From Candidatus Sivonenia alaskensis PMM_0068 (lineage in GTDB: Bacteria; Cyanobacteriota; Cyanobacteriia; Gloeobacterales; PMM-0068), in NCBI GenBank assembly GCA_949127685.1, contig CASBPW010000056.1:1-6566 (forward strand): 6,566 nt of DNA, in the 5' to 3' direction. The translations under genes and the position numbers were made by a program. The notes below the pieces were generated by a model. The model was not told where the DNA came from. It ran no database searches and worked only from the letters and a program-made list of their open reading frames with translations. Below are positions 1 through 5,636 of the stretch, one piece after another; positions within the stretch are counted from its first letter, which is position 1, and every line of letters begins with the position of its first letter.

Positions 1-757
1 AGATACCCGCAGAGGTTTCATGGAAGATCACGAGGAATTGGCGATGGGGTATTGCCGCTTTTTGGACTTTGGCCGGTAATTCTTCTACGCGGCCTTGCGC
101 ATGGCCTTCGCAAAAATCCTGGACTGGACACAAAAGACAGCGGGGATTTTGGGGTGTACAGATACTAGAGCCCAAATCCATGAGAGCTTGATTAAAAGCT
201 CCTGGTTGCACGGGGTCTACCAGGGTGTCTGCTAGCACTTGCAGTTCTGGAGCACGGAAGGTTTCGATGCCGAGAAGACGGCTATAGACGCGGCGCACGT
301 TACCATCTACCGCTCCCAAAGATAGATCCAAGACGATAGAACCTACGGCACGAGCTGTATACTCACCCACCCCCGACAAAGACCGCCACCCCCGATAATC
401 CTGAGGCCAGCCCTGGGCATGAATCGTTCGAGCGGCCTGATGGAGATTACGGGCACGGCTGTAATACCCTAGACCTTCCCAGGCTTTAAGTACTTCCTGC
501 AAATCGGCCTCAGCCAGAGCCTGTACCGTGGGGAACTGAACGAGAAACCGTTCGTAGTACGGAATGGCTTGGTCGACTCTGGTCTGCTGAAGCATGATTT
601 CTGAAAGCCAGACCCGATATGGGTCCTGGTTTCTCCGCCAGGGTAAGGTGCGTTGAGCGCTTGTATACCAGTCCAAAAGCACAGACCGGAAAGCAGGCGT
701 GCAATTAGTGACATTTCCTTGTATGCTCGAATGAGAATCATTATCCTTTTCATGCAT
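1..757 (-). CDS. mutY: A/G-specific adenine glycosylase MutY (N-terminal part, 3' end outside window)
   Basis: MutY removes adenine mispaired with 8-oxoguanine or guanine, starting base excision repair of oxidised DNA. The minus-strand frame has 252 codons in the window and runs off the left edge. Visible motifs: LPWR (38-41), SEIMLQQT (52-59) with the catalytic glutamate E53, the helix-hairpin-helix LSGVGEYTARAVGS (127-140), VDGNV (150-154) with the catalytic aspartate D151, and the iron-sulfur ligands C200, C207, C210 and C216 in the typical C-x6-C-x2-C-x5-C spacing. The sequence continues toward the C-terminal NUDIX-like 8-oxoG recognition domain, which is not visible. ATG at 757 is the only ATG in frame before the conserved core and has only a weak ribosome site. 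The first 25 residues look unconserved, so a GTG at 682 is an alternative start. The gene is divergent from the metal transporter, and its first codons overlap a Zur-like box. Identity is very secure; the start is less so. Confidence 0.95.
   Translation of the reverse strand, partial: MHEKDNDSHSSIQGNVTNCTPAFRSVLLDWYTSAQRTLPWRRNQDPYRVWLSEIMLQQTRVDQAIPYYERFLVQFPTVQALAEADLQEVLKAWEGLGYYSRARNLHQAARTIHAQGWPQDYRGWRSLSGVGEYTARAVGSIVLDLSLGAVDGNVRRVYSRLLGIETFRAPELQVLADTLVDPVQPGAFNQALMDLGSSICTPQNPRCLLCPVQDFCEGHAQGRVEELPAKVQKAAIPHRQFLVIFHETSAGI
732..746. promoter_or_regulatory. Zur/Fur-type operator between mutY and the metal transporter
   Basis: TGAGAAT-C-ATTATCC is a 7-1-7 inverted repeat matching the known cyanobacterial Zur box TGATAAT-N-ATTATCA at all but two arm positions. 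The surrounding 19 bases (728-746) match the classical Fur box GATAATGATAATCATTATC at 15 of 19 positions. The box lies about 105 bases before the transporter ATPase start, where zinc-dependent Zur repression of znu genes would be expected. It also falls inside the first codons of mutY if that gene starts at 757. A weak plus-strand promoter, TTTACC (772-777) and GATAAC (796-801) with an 18-base gap, lies downstream of the box. The sequence match is seen directly; that Zur rather than Fur binds here is inferred from the downstream genes. Confidence 0.7.
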
Positions 758-838
758 AAGCTTTTATGTTTTTTACCTCATCCATAGCCGTCTAGGATAA
801 CTGTTTAGGCTCGCGATTGGCTGAAATGGAGGCTTCAT

Positions 839-843
839 AGGGG
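839..843 (+). promoter_or_regulatory. Ribosome binding site deciding the TTG start of the transporter ATPase
   Basis: AGGGG lies 7 bases before TTG at 851. No ATG or GTG occurs in this frame between the upstream stop at 806 and the TTG. A stronger GGAGG at 828-832 is 18 bases away, too far for this start. The next in-frame start, GTG at 869, has no such site. Confidence 0.55.
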
Positions 844-850
844 TATCGCT

Positions 851-1582
851 TTGAATGCTCTAGTCCAGGTGGAAGACCTTACGGTTCGGCAGGGAACGCA
901 GATTGCGCTCTCTCACGTTTCGCTGACTTTAGAGGAAGGTTCCTCTACCGCACTGGTGGGACCAAACGGAGCAGGAAAGAGCACTTTAGTGCAAGCGATG
1001 CTCGGTTTAATCCCTGTCGAATCCGGTAGCGTCCGTCTGTTTGGTTGTTCACTAGAACAGTTGGGAGAAAGACGGCATGCTATCGGTTATGTCCCCCAAA
1101 ATCTGCCTTTTGAACGCACGTTTCCGATTACCGTAGCGGAATTCGTCGCTCTAGGGATTCCGAAGCACTCTTGGTGGAAGCAGGATAAGTCGGCAGTAGA
1201 ACGTGCCCTGATCAGGGTCAATGCCATGCATCTAGCCAATAAGCCCCTGGGCAATCTTTCCGGGGGAGAAACTAAACGCGTCCTCTTGGCCTACTGTCTA
1301 GTGTATCCACGCAAACTCCTCATCCTCGATGAAGCCCCGGCGGGATTGGACCCCCAAGCGGAAGAATCTTTTTACCAACTTTTGGAAGAGCTGCGGATGC
1401 AGGAGCGCTGGACGATTCTCCAGATATCCCATGACTTGGATATGGTGAGTCGTTCCTGTGACCACGTAGTTTGCATTAATCAGCGCGTGGTTTGCGAGGG
1501 AACTCCAGAAGAAGCGTTATCCAATGAAAGTCTGCTATTGGCCTATGGTCCAAATCGTACTCGTTATCATCACCAGCATTAA
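851..1582 (+). CDS. znuC: Zinc/manganese ABC importer, ATP-binding protein
   Basis: This is the cytoplasmic ATPase subunit of a metal-chelate type ABC importer, powering uptake of Zn(II) or Mn(II) through the permease encoded next. It has 243 residues, normal for the family. Visible motifs: Walker A GPNGAGKST (37-45), Q-loop Q83, signature LSGGE (136-140; most relatives have LSGGQ), Walker B LLILDE (156-161), D-loop GLD (165-167) and switch histidine H194. The tail ends in YHHQH, a His-rich end of the sort seen in several zinc/manganese importer ATPases. The start is TTG, supported by AGGGG 7 bases upstream. The stop overlaps the permease start by one base, so the two are translationally coupled. 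Zinc is preferred to manganese because of the Zur-like box upstream; the sequence alone cannot settle the substrate. A MntA-type manganese ATPase is the main alternative. Confidence 0.88.
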   Translation: MNALVQVEDLTVRQGTQIALSHVSLTLEEGSSTALVGPNGAGKSTLVQAMLGLIPVESGSVRLFGCSLEQLGERRHAIGYVPQNLPFERTFPITVAEFVALGIPKHSWWKQDKSAVERALIRVNAMHLANKPLGNLSGGETKRVLLAYCLVYPRKLLILDEAPAGLDPQAEESFYQLLEELRMQERWTILQISHDLDMVSRSCDHVVCINQRVVCEGTPEEALSNESLLLAYGPNRTRYHHQH

Positions 1583-2466
1583 TGGATAATTTGCTAGACC
1601 TACTCCAGCAAGGATTTATGCAACGGGCCATGATCGCAGGGGGCCTGATGGGGATCTTAGGAGCTTTATTGGGAAGTTTTGTGATTTTGCGCCAACTGAC
1701 TTTTTTCAGTCACACCGTCGGTCATGCTGCGATTGTTGGCATCGCGATGGGAGTACTTTTGGGCGTCAATCCTGACTGGCTGATTGCACCCTGTATTCTT
1801 CTCTTGGGCCTAGGACTACAATATTTCACCGAGAAATCAGACCTGAATTCGGAAATCATTCTTAGCACTATGCTCTCTGGCTCTATCGCCGTCGGAATCA
1901 TTTTGATTGGTTTTATATCTGGCTATCGAGGGAGCCTATTTAACTTCTTGTTCGGGGATATTTTGGCTGTCAATGAGTGGGATATCTATAAGTGCTTGGT
2001 CCTGCTACTGATCTGCGCTCTATTTCTTTTGCTCACCCTAAAAGAGCAGGTTCTATTAACCTTGAATCAGCAGATGGCTATCGTACAGGGCATTCCCGTC
2101 CGCTTTTATCGCTATATCTTTACGATCTTGCTCTCTTTAGTCGTAGCCGTAGCGATCAAAGCGATTGGCATCTTATTAGTAAATGCTTTCCTGGTAATTC
2201 CTCCAGCTAGCGCTAAACTTTTAACCCGTAAATTCACTTCCTTCCTTACCCTAGGAACATTGTTAGGTTGTTTCAGTGCTATTTTTGGCATGCTTTTTTC
2301 TGGCCTATTCAATACTTCCTCCGGCCCTACCATTGTCTTAGTCCAGGTAACTATTTTCTTAGGTGCTTTGCTGCTGTCTAAAGTGTGGAAATTTCCTCTT
2401 GCAGAAGAGAAACTCTTCAAAGGCCAAAGAGCACAGCTAGACCCCAAGCACTCAGAGCCCCAATAG
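1582..2466 (+). CDS. znuB: Zinc/manganese ABC importer, permease (ABC-3 family)
   Basis: This is the inner-membrane permease of the importer, an ABC-3 family protein of 294 residues (family usually about 260-290). Hydrophobic segments lie near residues 16-36, 45-61, 66-80, 93-114, 136-152, 178-204 (possibly two helices), 222-242 and 249-267. Family-like stretches are FFSHTVGHAAIVG (41-53), SLFNFLFGDILAV (118-130) and the segment around IGILLVNAFLVIPPASAKLL (195-214), which resembles the conserved LLxxAxLxxPxxxA region. The ATG overlaps the ATPase stop (TAATG), so the two subunits should be made together. No gene for a ZnuA/MntC solute-binding protein follows; it must be encoded elsewhere or lost. 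The last 16 codons and the stop overlap the 3' end of the convergent gene by 50 bases, and the 27-residue tail after the last helix is soluble. Zinc is favoured over manganese only through the operator. Confidence 0.88.
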   Translation: MDNLLDLLQQGFMQRAMIAGGLMGILGALLGSFVILRQLTFFSHTVGHAAIVGIAMGVLLGVNPDWLIAPCILLLGLGLQYFTEKSDLNSEIILSTMLSGSIAVGIILIGFISGYRGSLFNFLFGDILAVNEWDIYKCLVLLLICALFLLLTLKEQVLLTLNQQMAIVQGIPVRFYRYIFTILLSLVVAVAIKAIGILLVNAFLVIPPASAKLLTRKFTSFLTLGTLLGCFSAIFGMLFSGLFNTSSGPTIVLVQVTIFLGALLLSKVWKFPLAEEKLFKGQRAQLDPKHSEPQ

Positions 2467-3133
2467 CCGTATTGATACCGTTAACCACTTCATTAGTCAG
2501 CTTCAATTGATCTTGAATCGTACCCAAGAGAGACTCAATCGTGGTGGCAACAAAAGCAGCGATGACGCACCAGAGAATGGCTATCGGGGAAATGAGCCCG
2601 ATGGCCCAGCCAAGAACCGCGATCACGACAGAGGCCACAATTCCGGCGAGGGTTCCCTCCAGGCTGACTGCGCCTTCCGTACCGGGAGGAACAGGCTTCA
2701 ACGTAGTAATGAGATAGGTACTCTTCCCATAGGTCTTACCGACTTCACTGGCTACGGTATCCGATAATTTGGTACTGAAGCTCGCCACATAGGCCACAAG
2801 CCACAGAGGGTTCGGTTGCCAAAGATAACCAAAGGCACAGACCAATCCAGTCAGCGCGGACCCCCACAAATTGGCGGGTCCTCTTGCTCCTCCTCGTTTT
2901 TCGGCAATGCCCAATGCTTGCTTACGGGCGTAGCCCAATTTAGTCACTGCAGAGCCAGCGATCAGATAGAAGAACACCACTGCATATCCGGGCGCACCCA
3001 AAGTACCCCAAATCACCACTCCCAGAAACCAGGCATGGAGCAATCCCAGGGGAGTTAGCACTTTGACGGGAGCAATGTAGGCAATCCCTAAAAGCACCGT
3101 ATTAAGAGCTATCGCTACAAGCCAGTTTTCCAT
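2417..3133 (-). CDS. DUF92 family membrane protein, VTE6-like (probable phytyl-phosphate kinase)
   Basis: The 238-residue protein is strongly hydrophobic with about six to seven likely membrane helices (near 5-22, 31-45, 48-64, 91-105, 110-122, 158-182 and 184-198). It carries DUF92 (TIGR00297) signatures: TKLGYARKQALGIAEKRGGARG-type loop at 64-85, LSDTVASEVGKTYGK at 123-137 and VPPGTEGAVSLEGTLAG at 148-164. In plants and cyanobacteria this family includes VTE6, which phosphorylates phytyl phosphate to phytyl diphosphate so that phytol from chlorophyll breakdown can be reused for tocopherol, phylloquinone or chlorophyll. That activity is inferred from family; other DUF92 members are uncharacterised. 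ATG at 3133 is preceded by a weak GGA 4 bases upstream. The C-terminal codons overlap the end of the permease gene tail-to-tail. No partner gene of prenol salvage is nearby. Confidence 0.85.
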   Translation of the reverse strand: MENWLVAIALNTVLLGIAYIAPVKVLTPLGLLHAWFLGVVIWGTLGAPGYAVVFFYLIAGSAVTKLGYARKQALGIAEKRGGARGPANLWGSALTGLVCAFGYLWQPNPLWLVAYVASFSTKLSDTVASEVGKTYGKSTYLITTLKPVPPGTEGAVSLEGTLAGIVASVVIAVLGWAIGLISPIAILWCVIAAFVATTIESLLGTIQDQLKLTNEVVNGINTAIGALSAWGLAVLFGL

Positions 3134-3169
3134 ATTTTCCGTGAACTAGATCTGTCCCCTGTTCATAGA

Positions 3170-3215
3170 ATAAGCCCATCACATTCTTATGGAGGGTTAG
3201 AATGAGCGGGCTTAT
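3170..3215. terminator. Two-stage hairpin, possible terminator or 5' leader structure
   Basis: ATAAGCCC (3170-3177) pairs with GGGCTTAT (3208-3215), and inside it CATTCT (3182-3187) pairs with AGAATG (3199-3204), leaving an 11-base loop. Read on the minus strand, the hairpin is followed by TTATTCTAT, moderately U-rich, and lies about 30 bases after the stop of the short frame at 3247-3384. On the plus strand no T-run follows. It could end a minus-strand transcript coming from 3247-3384, or be a structured leader of the DUF92 gene that starts at 3133. The pairing is seen directly; the role is inferred. Confidence 0.45.
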
Positions 3216-3246
3216 CGCTAGGTATATCTAGGTTGTCCATCGATAA

Positions 3247-3384
3247 TTAAGCACTGGCACGGCGATTAAACATCCCCCAGATAAAAATAGTGACAACGGC
3301 ACCGACCGTAGCTACCAGAATGCTCGTGTGGCTAACTTCGTTATAGCCGAATTGATTCCAGTCCAGGCAGCCAAATCCGTTGAA
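3247..3384 (-). other. Short open frame for a possible single-helix membrane peptide, no standard start codon
   Basis: This minus-strand frame is open for 45 codons between a TAA at 3385-3387 and its own TAA at 3247-3249. It would encode a polar stretch (WNQFGYNEVSHTS) followed by one hydrophobic helix of about 20 residues (SILVATVGAVVTIFIWGMF) and a basic tail NRRASA, the layout of small single-span proteins of photosynthetic or respiratory complexes. No ATG, GTG or TTG lies before the helix; the only ATG is in the last eight codons. A CTG at 3366-3364 is the best remaining start and has no ribosome site. It may be a small gene with an unusual start, a decayed gene, or chance. I do not recognise a named subunit in it. 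The hairpin at 3170-3215 follows downstream. Confidence 0.3.
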
Positions 3385-3404
3385 TTACTGCAAGATAAAC
3401 GTTC

Positions 3405-3433
3405 TTGCTCTGAGTCCCTTAAGCCTCGATAAT
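3405..3433 (+). promoter_or_regulatory. Candidate sigma-70-type promoter of leuB
   Basis: TTGCTC (3405-3410) and GATAAT (3428-3433) are separated by the ideal 17 bases. The -10 matches TATAAT at five of six positions, the -35 matches TTGACA at three of six. Transcription would begin near 3440, giving a leader of about 20 bases before the leuB start at 3461. No leader peptide or T-box is visible. Confidence 0.4.
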
Positions 3434-3460
3434 AAGTCTTTGGATTTTTGAGAGTACCCT

Positions 3461-4549
3461 TTGACCCAGACCTATTCCATTGCAGTCATTCCCGGTGATG
3501 GCATCGGCCCTGAGATTATTTCGGTGGCCTTAGATACTTTGAGAGAAGTATCTCGGAAGTTTGATTTTGAATGGGCCTTCACCGAAGCGCCTGTGGGTGG
3601 AGCGGCCTATGACCTAACGGGAGACCCTCTACCTCCAGAAACCTTGGCCCTTTGCCAGAAAAGTGACAGTGTATTCCTCGGTGCGGTGGGTGGACTGCAG
3701 TACGATAATCTGCCGAATGATAAACGCCCGGAACGCGCTTTATTAGGACTTCGCTCAGGACTTGAACTATTTGCCAATCTGCGCCCTGCCAAGATTTTGC
3801 CTCAGCTTATTGAAAGTTCCTCCCTCAAACGCGAAGTGGTGGAAGGGGTAGACCTGATGGTGGTGCGGGAGTTGACTGGGGGCATCTATTTCGGTCAGCC
3901 CAAAGGCATCTCAATAGAGTCGAATGGGGAGCGCAAAGGCTTCAATACCATGGTCTACCGGGAATCTGAAATTGAACGGATTGCCAAAGTTGCGTTTGAA
4001 ACAGCGATCAAACGAGGCAAGCGCTTGCTTTCTGTGGACAAAGCCAATGTCTTGGAAGTTTCCCAACTGTGGCGAGAAGTGGTGAGTCGAGTGGGGAAGG
4101 ACTATCCCCAAGTAGAACTCAGCCATATGTATGTGGATAACTGTGCCATGCAGCTGGTGCGCTGGCCAAAACAGTTTGATGTGATTGTTACGGGTAATCT
4201 CTTTGGAGACATTCTTTCTGACGAAGCCTCGATGCTCACGGGCTCGATTGGGATGCTTCCTTCTGCTTCTATGGGGCTCGGCAGTCTGGGTATGTATGAA
4301 CCCGTTCACGGCTCTGCTCCAGATATTGCTGGACAGGATAAGGCCAATCCTCTAGCTCAGATTCTCTCAGGAGCGATGATGTTGCAGTATTCCTTGAAAC
4401 AACCGGAAGCAGCCAAGGCTATAGAAAATGCCGTGTTGACTGTTCTGGACCAGGGATACCGAACCGGAGACATCATGAGTCCTGGCATGAAGCAAGTAGG
4501 CTGCAAAGAAATGGGTGCTTTGGTGACTGACGCCGTCCGCTCCTCGTAA
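3461..4549 (+). CDS. leuB: 3-isopropylmalate dehydrogenase LeuB
   Basis: This soluble enzyme oxidises and decarboxylates (2R,3S)-3-isopropylmalate to 2-oxoisocaproate with NAD+, the third dedicated step of leucine synthesis. The 362 residues match the family length. Visible features: GDGIGPE (12-18) at the start, LGAVGG (73-78), the substrate arginines in LRSG (R98), LRP (R108) and RELTGGIYFG (R136, with Y143), DKAN (K194), and the metal-binding aspartates D226 (VDN), D250 (FGD) and D254 (SDE). EPVHGSAPDIAG (280-291) forms the cofactor loop that suits NAD+. The start is TTG, giving MTQTYSIAVIPGDGIG, the usual length before the glycine motif; GAGAG at 3450-3454 is 6 bases upstream. The gene stands alone, without leuA, leuC or leuD beside it, and converges with the dehydrogenase gene on the other strand. 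Confidence 0.96.
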   Translation: MTQTYSIAVIPGDGIGPEIISVALDTLREVSRKFDFEWAFTEAPVGGAAYDLTGDPLPPETLALCQKSDSVFLGAVGGLQYDNLPNDKRPERALLGLRSGLELFANLRPAKILPQLIESSSLKREVVEGVDLMVVRELTGGIYFGQPKGISIESNGERKGFNTMVYRESEIERIAKVAFETAIKRGKRLLSVDKANVLEVSQLWREVVSRVGKDYPQVELSHMYVDNCAMQLVRWPKQFDVIVTGNLFGDILSDEASMLTGSIGMLPSASMGLGSLGMYEPVHGSAPDIAGQDKANPLAQILSGAMMLQYSLKQPEAAKAIENAVLTVLDQGYRTGDIMSPGMKQVGCKEMGALVTDAVRSS

Positions 4550-4555
4550 ACGAGG
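4542..4555. repeat. Small inverted repeat at the leuB stop codon
   Basis: CCTCG and CGAGG flank TAAA, with the leuB TAA stop sitting in the loop. It lies in the 27-base space between two convergent genes and might help end transcription, but the stem is only five base pairs and no T-run follows directly on either strand (a T-rich stretch, TTGTTCTCTTT, begins 13 bases later on plus). Confidence 0.25.
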
Positions 4556-4576
4556 CGATCTCGGACATTGTTCTCT

Positions 4577-5428
4577 TTAGGCGAAGCTCGCGACATGATC
4601 GCGGACGAACGAATCAAGGTCGATTGGAATTTTGTGTCCGACTTCTGAGACTACATTGGTCACTAGCCCGAAACGGTTTTCCTTCAGTCCAGCATTCAAT
4701 TCGTTCAAAGCGTCAACTAGCCAAGCTGGCATCCCCATCTCTAGCATTGAGGCTTTAGCCGCCTCTGCCGGGATGTCCACGTAATTAATCGTGCGACCAA
4801 GAACATGGGTAAGAGTTGCCGCAATGTCTGAATAACCGATAGATACAGGTCCAGTCACATCGTAGATCTTGCCCTCATGTCCTGTCTCAGTGAGACAAGT
4901 TGCGGCAACGGCAGCAATATCACGGACATCGACGAACGGCGCTTTACCTTCTCCGGCAGGAACGTAGAGCGTTCCCTGTTGAATCATTGACGTCATCGTC
5001 AATAGATTTTGCATAAAAAAATTCGGACGCAGAATAGTGAAGTCAAACTCCGATTCACGGAGGTATTTTTCAGTCTGGCCATGCCATTGCCCGAAGCGAT
5101 GGGGTACACCTAAACCTGCACCGACCGCCGAAAGATTTACGACATAGCGAACGCCACAAGCGGCGGCGATGTCTAAAAACGTCGCTTCAATGCGATCGAT
5201 ATTTTCAACGGGTGGAGCCAAAAGAAAAACACGATCGACACCGTCCAGTGATTGACGCAACGATTCGGTATCTTGAAAATCGCCCTGAACCCATTCGGCA
5301 CCAGCCAGGTCTAAAGCTGACGCTTTCGCGACGTCGCGAACCATAGCACGATATTCAATCCCTCTTTGGGAAAGCAATTTCGCGAGCGACAAGCCTACCG
5401 ATCCCGTACTTCCTGTCAAAAGAATCAT
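4577..5428 (-). CDS. NmrA-like NAD(P)-binding oxidoreductase (atypical short-chain dehydrogenase)
   Basis: The 283-residue soluble protein has a Rossmann fold start MILLTGSTGSVG with the GxxGxxG dinucleotide motif at 6-12 and R31 at the end of the second strand, a position often used to choose NADP(H). VQGDF (47-51), VFLLAP (67-72), VNLSAVGAG (97-105), ILRPNFFMQN (132-141) and FVDVRDIAAVA (165-175) follow the order seen in NmrA/QOR2-type atypical short-chain dehydrogenases. No Tyr-x3-Lys catalytic pair is evident. Relatives include quinone or azo-dye reductases and NADP sensors, so the substrate is unknown. The start at 5428 has AAGGAG 6 bases upstream; an in-frame ATG at 5455 would add nine residues but has no ribosome site. 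A perfect palindrome lies 62-76 bases before the start. By eye it uses TCG, GCG and GTC codons more than its neighbours, which could hint at transfer. Confidence 0.85.
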   Translation of the reverse strand: MILLTGSTGSVGLSLAKLLSQRGIEYRAMVRDVAKASALDLAGAEWVQGDFQDTESLRQSLDGVDRVFLLAPPVENIDRIEATFLDIAAACGVRYVVNLSAVGAGLGVPHRFGQWHGQTEKYLRESEFDFTILRPNFFMQNLLTMTSMIQQGTLYVPAGEGKAPFVDVRDIAAVAATCLTETGHEGKIYDVTGPVSIGYSDIAATLTHVLGRTINYVDIPAEAAKASMLEMGMPAWLVDALNELNAGLKENRFGLVTNVVSEVGHKIPIDLDSFVRDHVASFA

Positions 5429-5434
5429 CGATTG

Positions 5435-5440
5435 CTCCTT
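5435..5440 (-). promoter_or_regulatory. Strong Shine-Dalgarno deciding the start of the NmrA-like gene
   Basis: On the minus strand AAGGAG stands 6 bases before ATG at 5428. It lies downstream of the alternative ATG at 5455, which has no such site, so the shorter protein is preferred. Confidence 0.75.
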
Positions 5441-5489
5441 GTGTTTTGCTGCCATTCTTACTTACAAAATCTTAATCGCCTAGGTCAGG

Positions 5490-5504
5490 GTTATGATTCA
5501 TAAC
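5490..5504. promoter_or_regulatory. Perfect 7-1-7 palindrome, candidate operator
   Basis: GTTATGA-T-TCATAAC is a perfect inverted repeat with a one-base centre, 62 bases before the NmrA-like start and about 130 bases before the divergent hypothetical gene. Such a dyad in a divergent intergenic region fits a dimeric repressor or activator site. Genes of this dehydrogenase type are often controlled by HxlR-, MarR- or TetR-type regulators, but none is encoded in the window, so the protein that binds is unknown. Confidence 0.5.
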
Positions 5505-5524
5505 TCACGAAACAATCTATGTAA

Positions 5525-5596
5525 CTTGGGTGTTTTTGCCCAAGCCCTCGAAAAGGTAAGATAAGAGAATTAGGGAGGGATATCAATTTGGGCAAA
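5525..5596. repeat. Repeated TTGGG(CAAA) half-sites upstream of the hypothetical gene
   Basis: CTTGGG (5525-5530) and CCCAAG (5539-5544) form a 6-base inverted repeat around an 8-base spacer. TTTGCCCAA (5535-5543) recurs inverted as TTGGGCAAA at 5588-5596. Three copies of the TTGGG core therefore occur within 72 bases before the gene starting at 5637. The last copy could serve as a poor -35 (TTGGGC) to GATAAT at 5609-5614, though the spacing is only 15 bases. These may be regulator half-sites or a short stem-loop; no T-run makes a terminator likely. Confidence 0.35.
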
Positions 5597-5636
5597 GCCT
5601 TTATTTAAGATAATTTGGAGAAAAGGGTGCGTCGCG

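Noticed and set aside
469..753. Minus-strand frame of 94 codons beginning MKRIMILIRAY
   Set aside because: It overlaps the N-terminal part of mutY in another frame; the mutY frame carries all conserved motifs.
826..840. Mini-frame ATG GAG GCT TCA TAG just before the transporter ATPase
   Set aside because: Only four codons, with no ribosome site of its own; leader-peptide function cannot be supported.
2112..2447. Minus-strand frame opposite the permease
   Set aside because: Antisense shadow of the permease gene with no recognisable protein features.
2507..3058. Two plus-strand frames (2507-2767 and 2816-3058)
   Set aside because: Antisense shadows of the DUF92 gene; low-complexity, polar sequence unlike a protein.
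3607..4309. Minus-strand frames within leuB (3607-3792 and 3911-4309)
   Set aside because: They lie opposite well-conserved leuB codons and have no family features.
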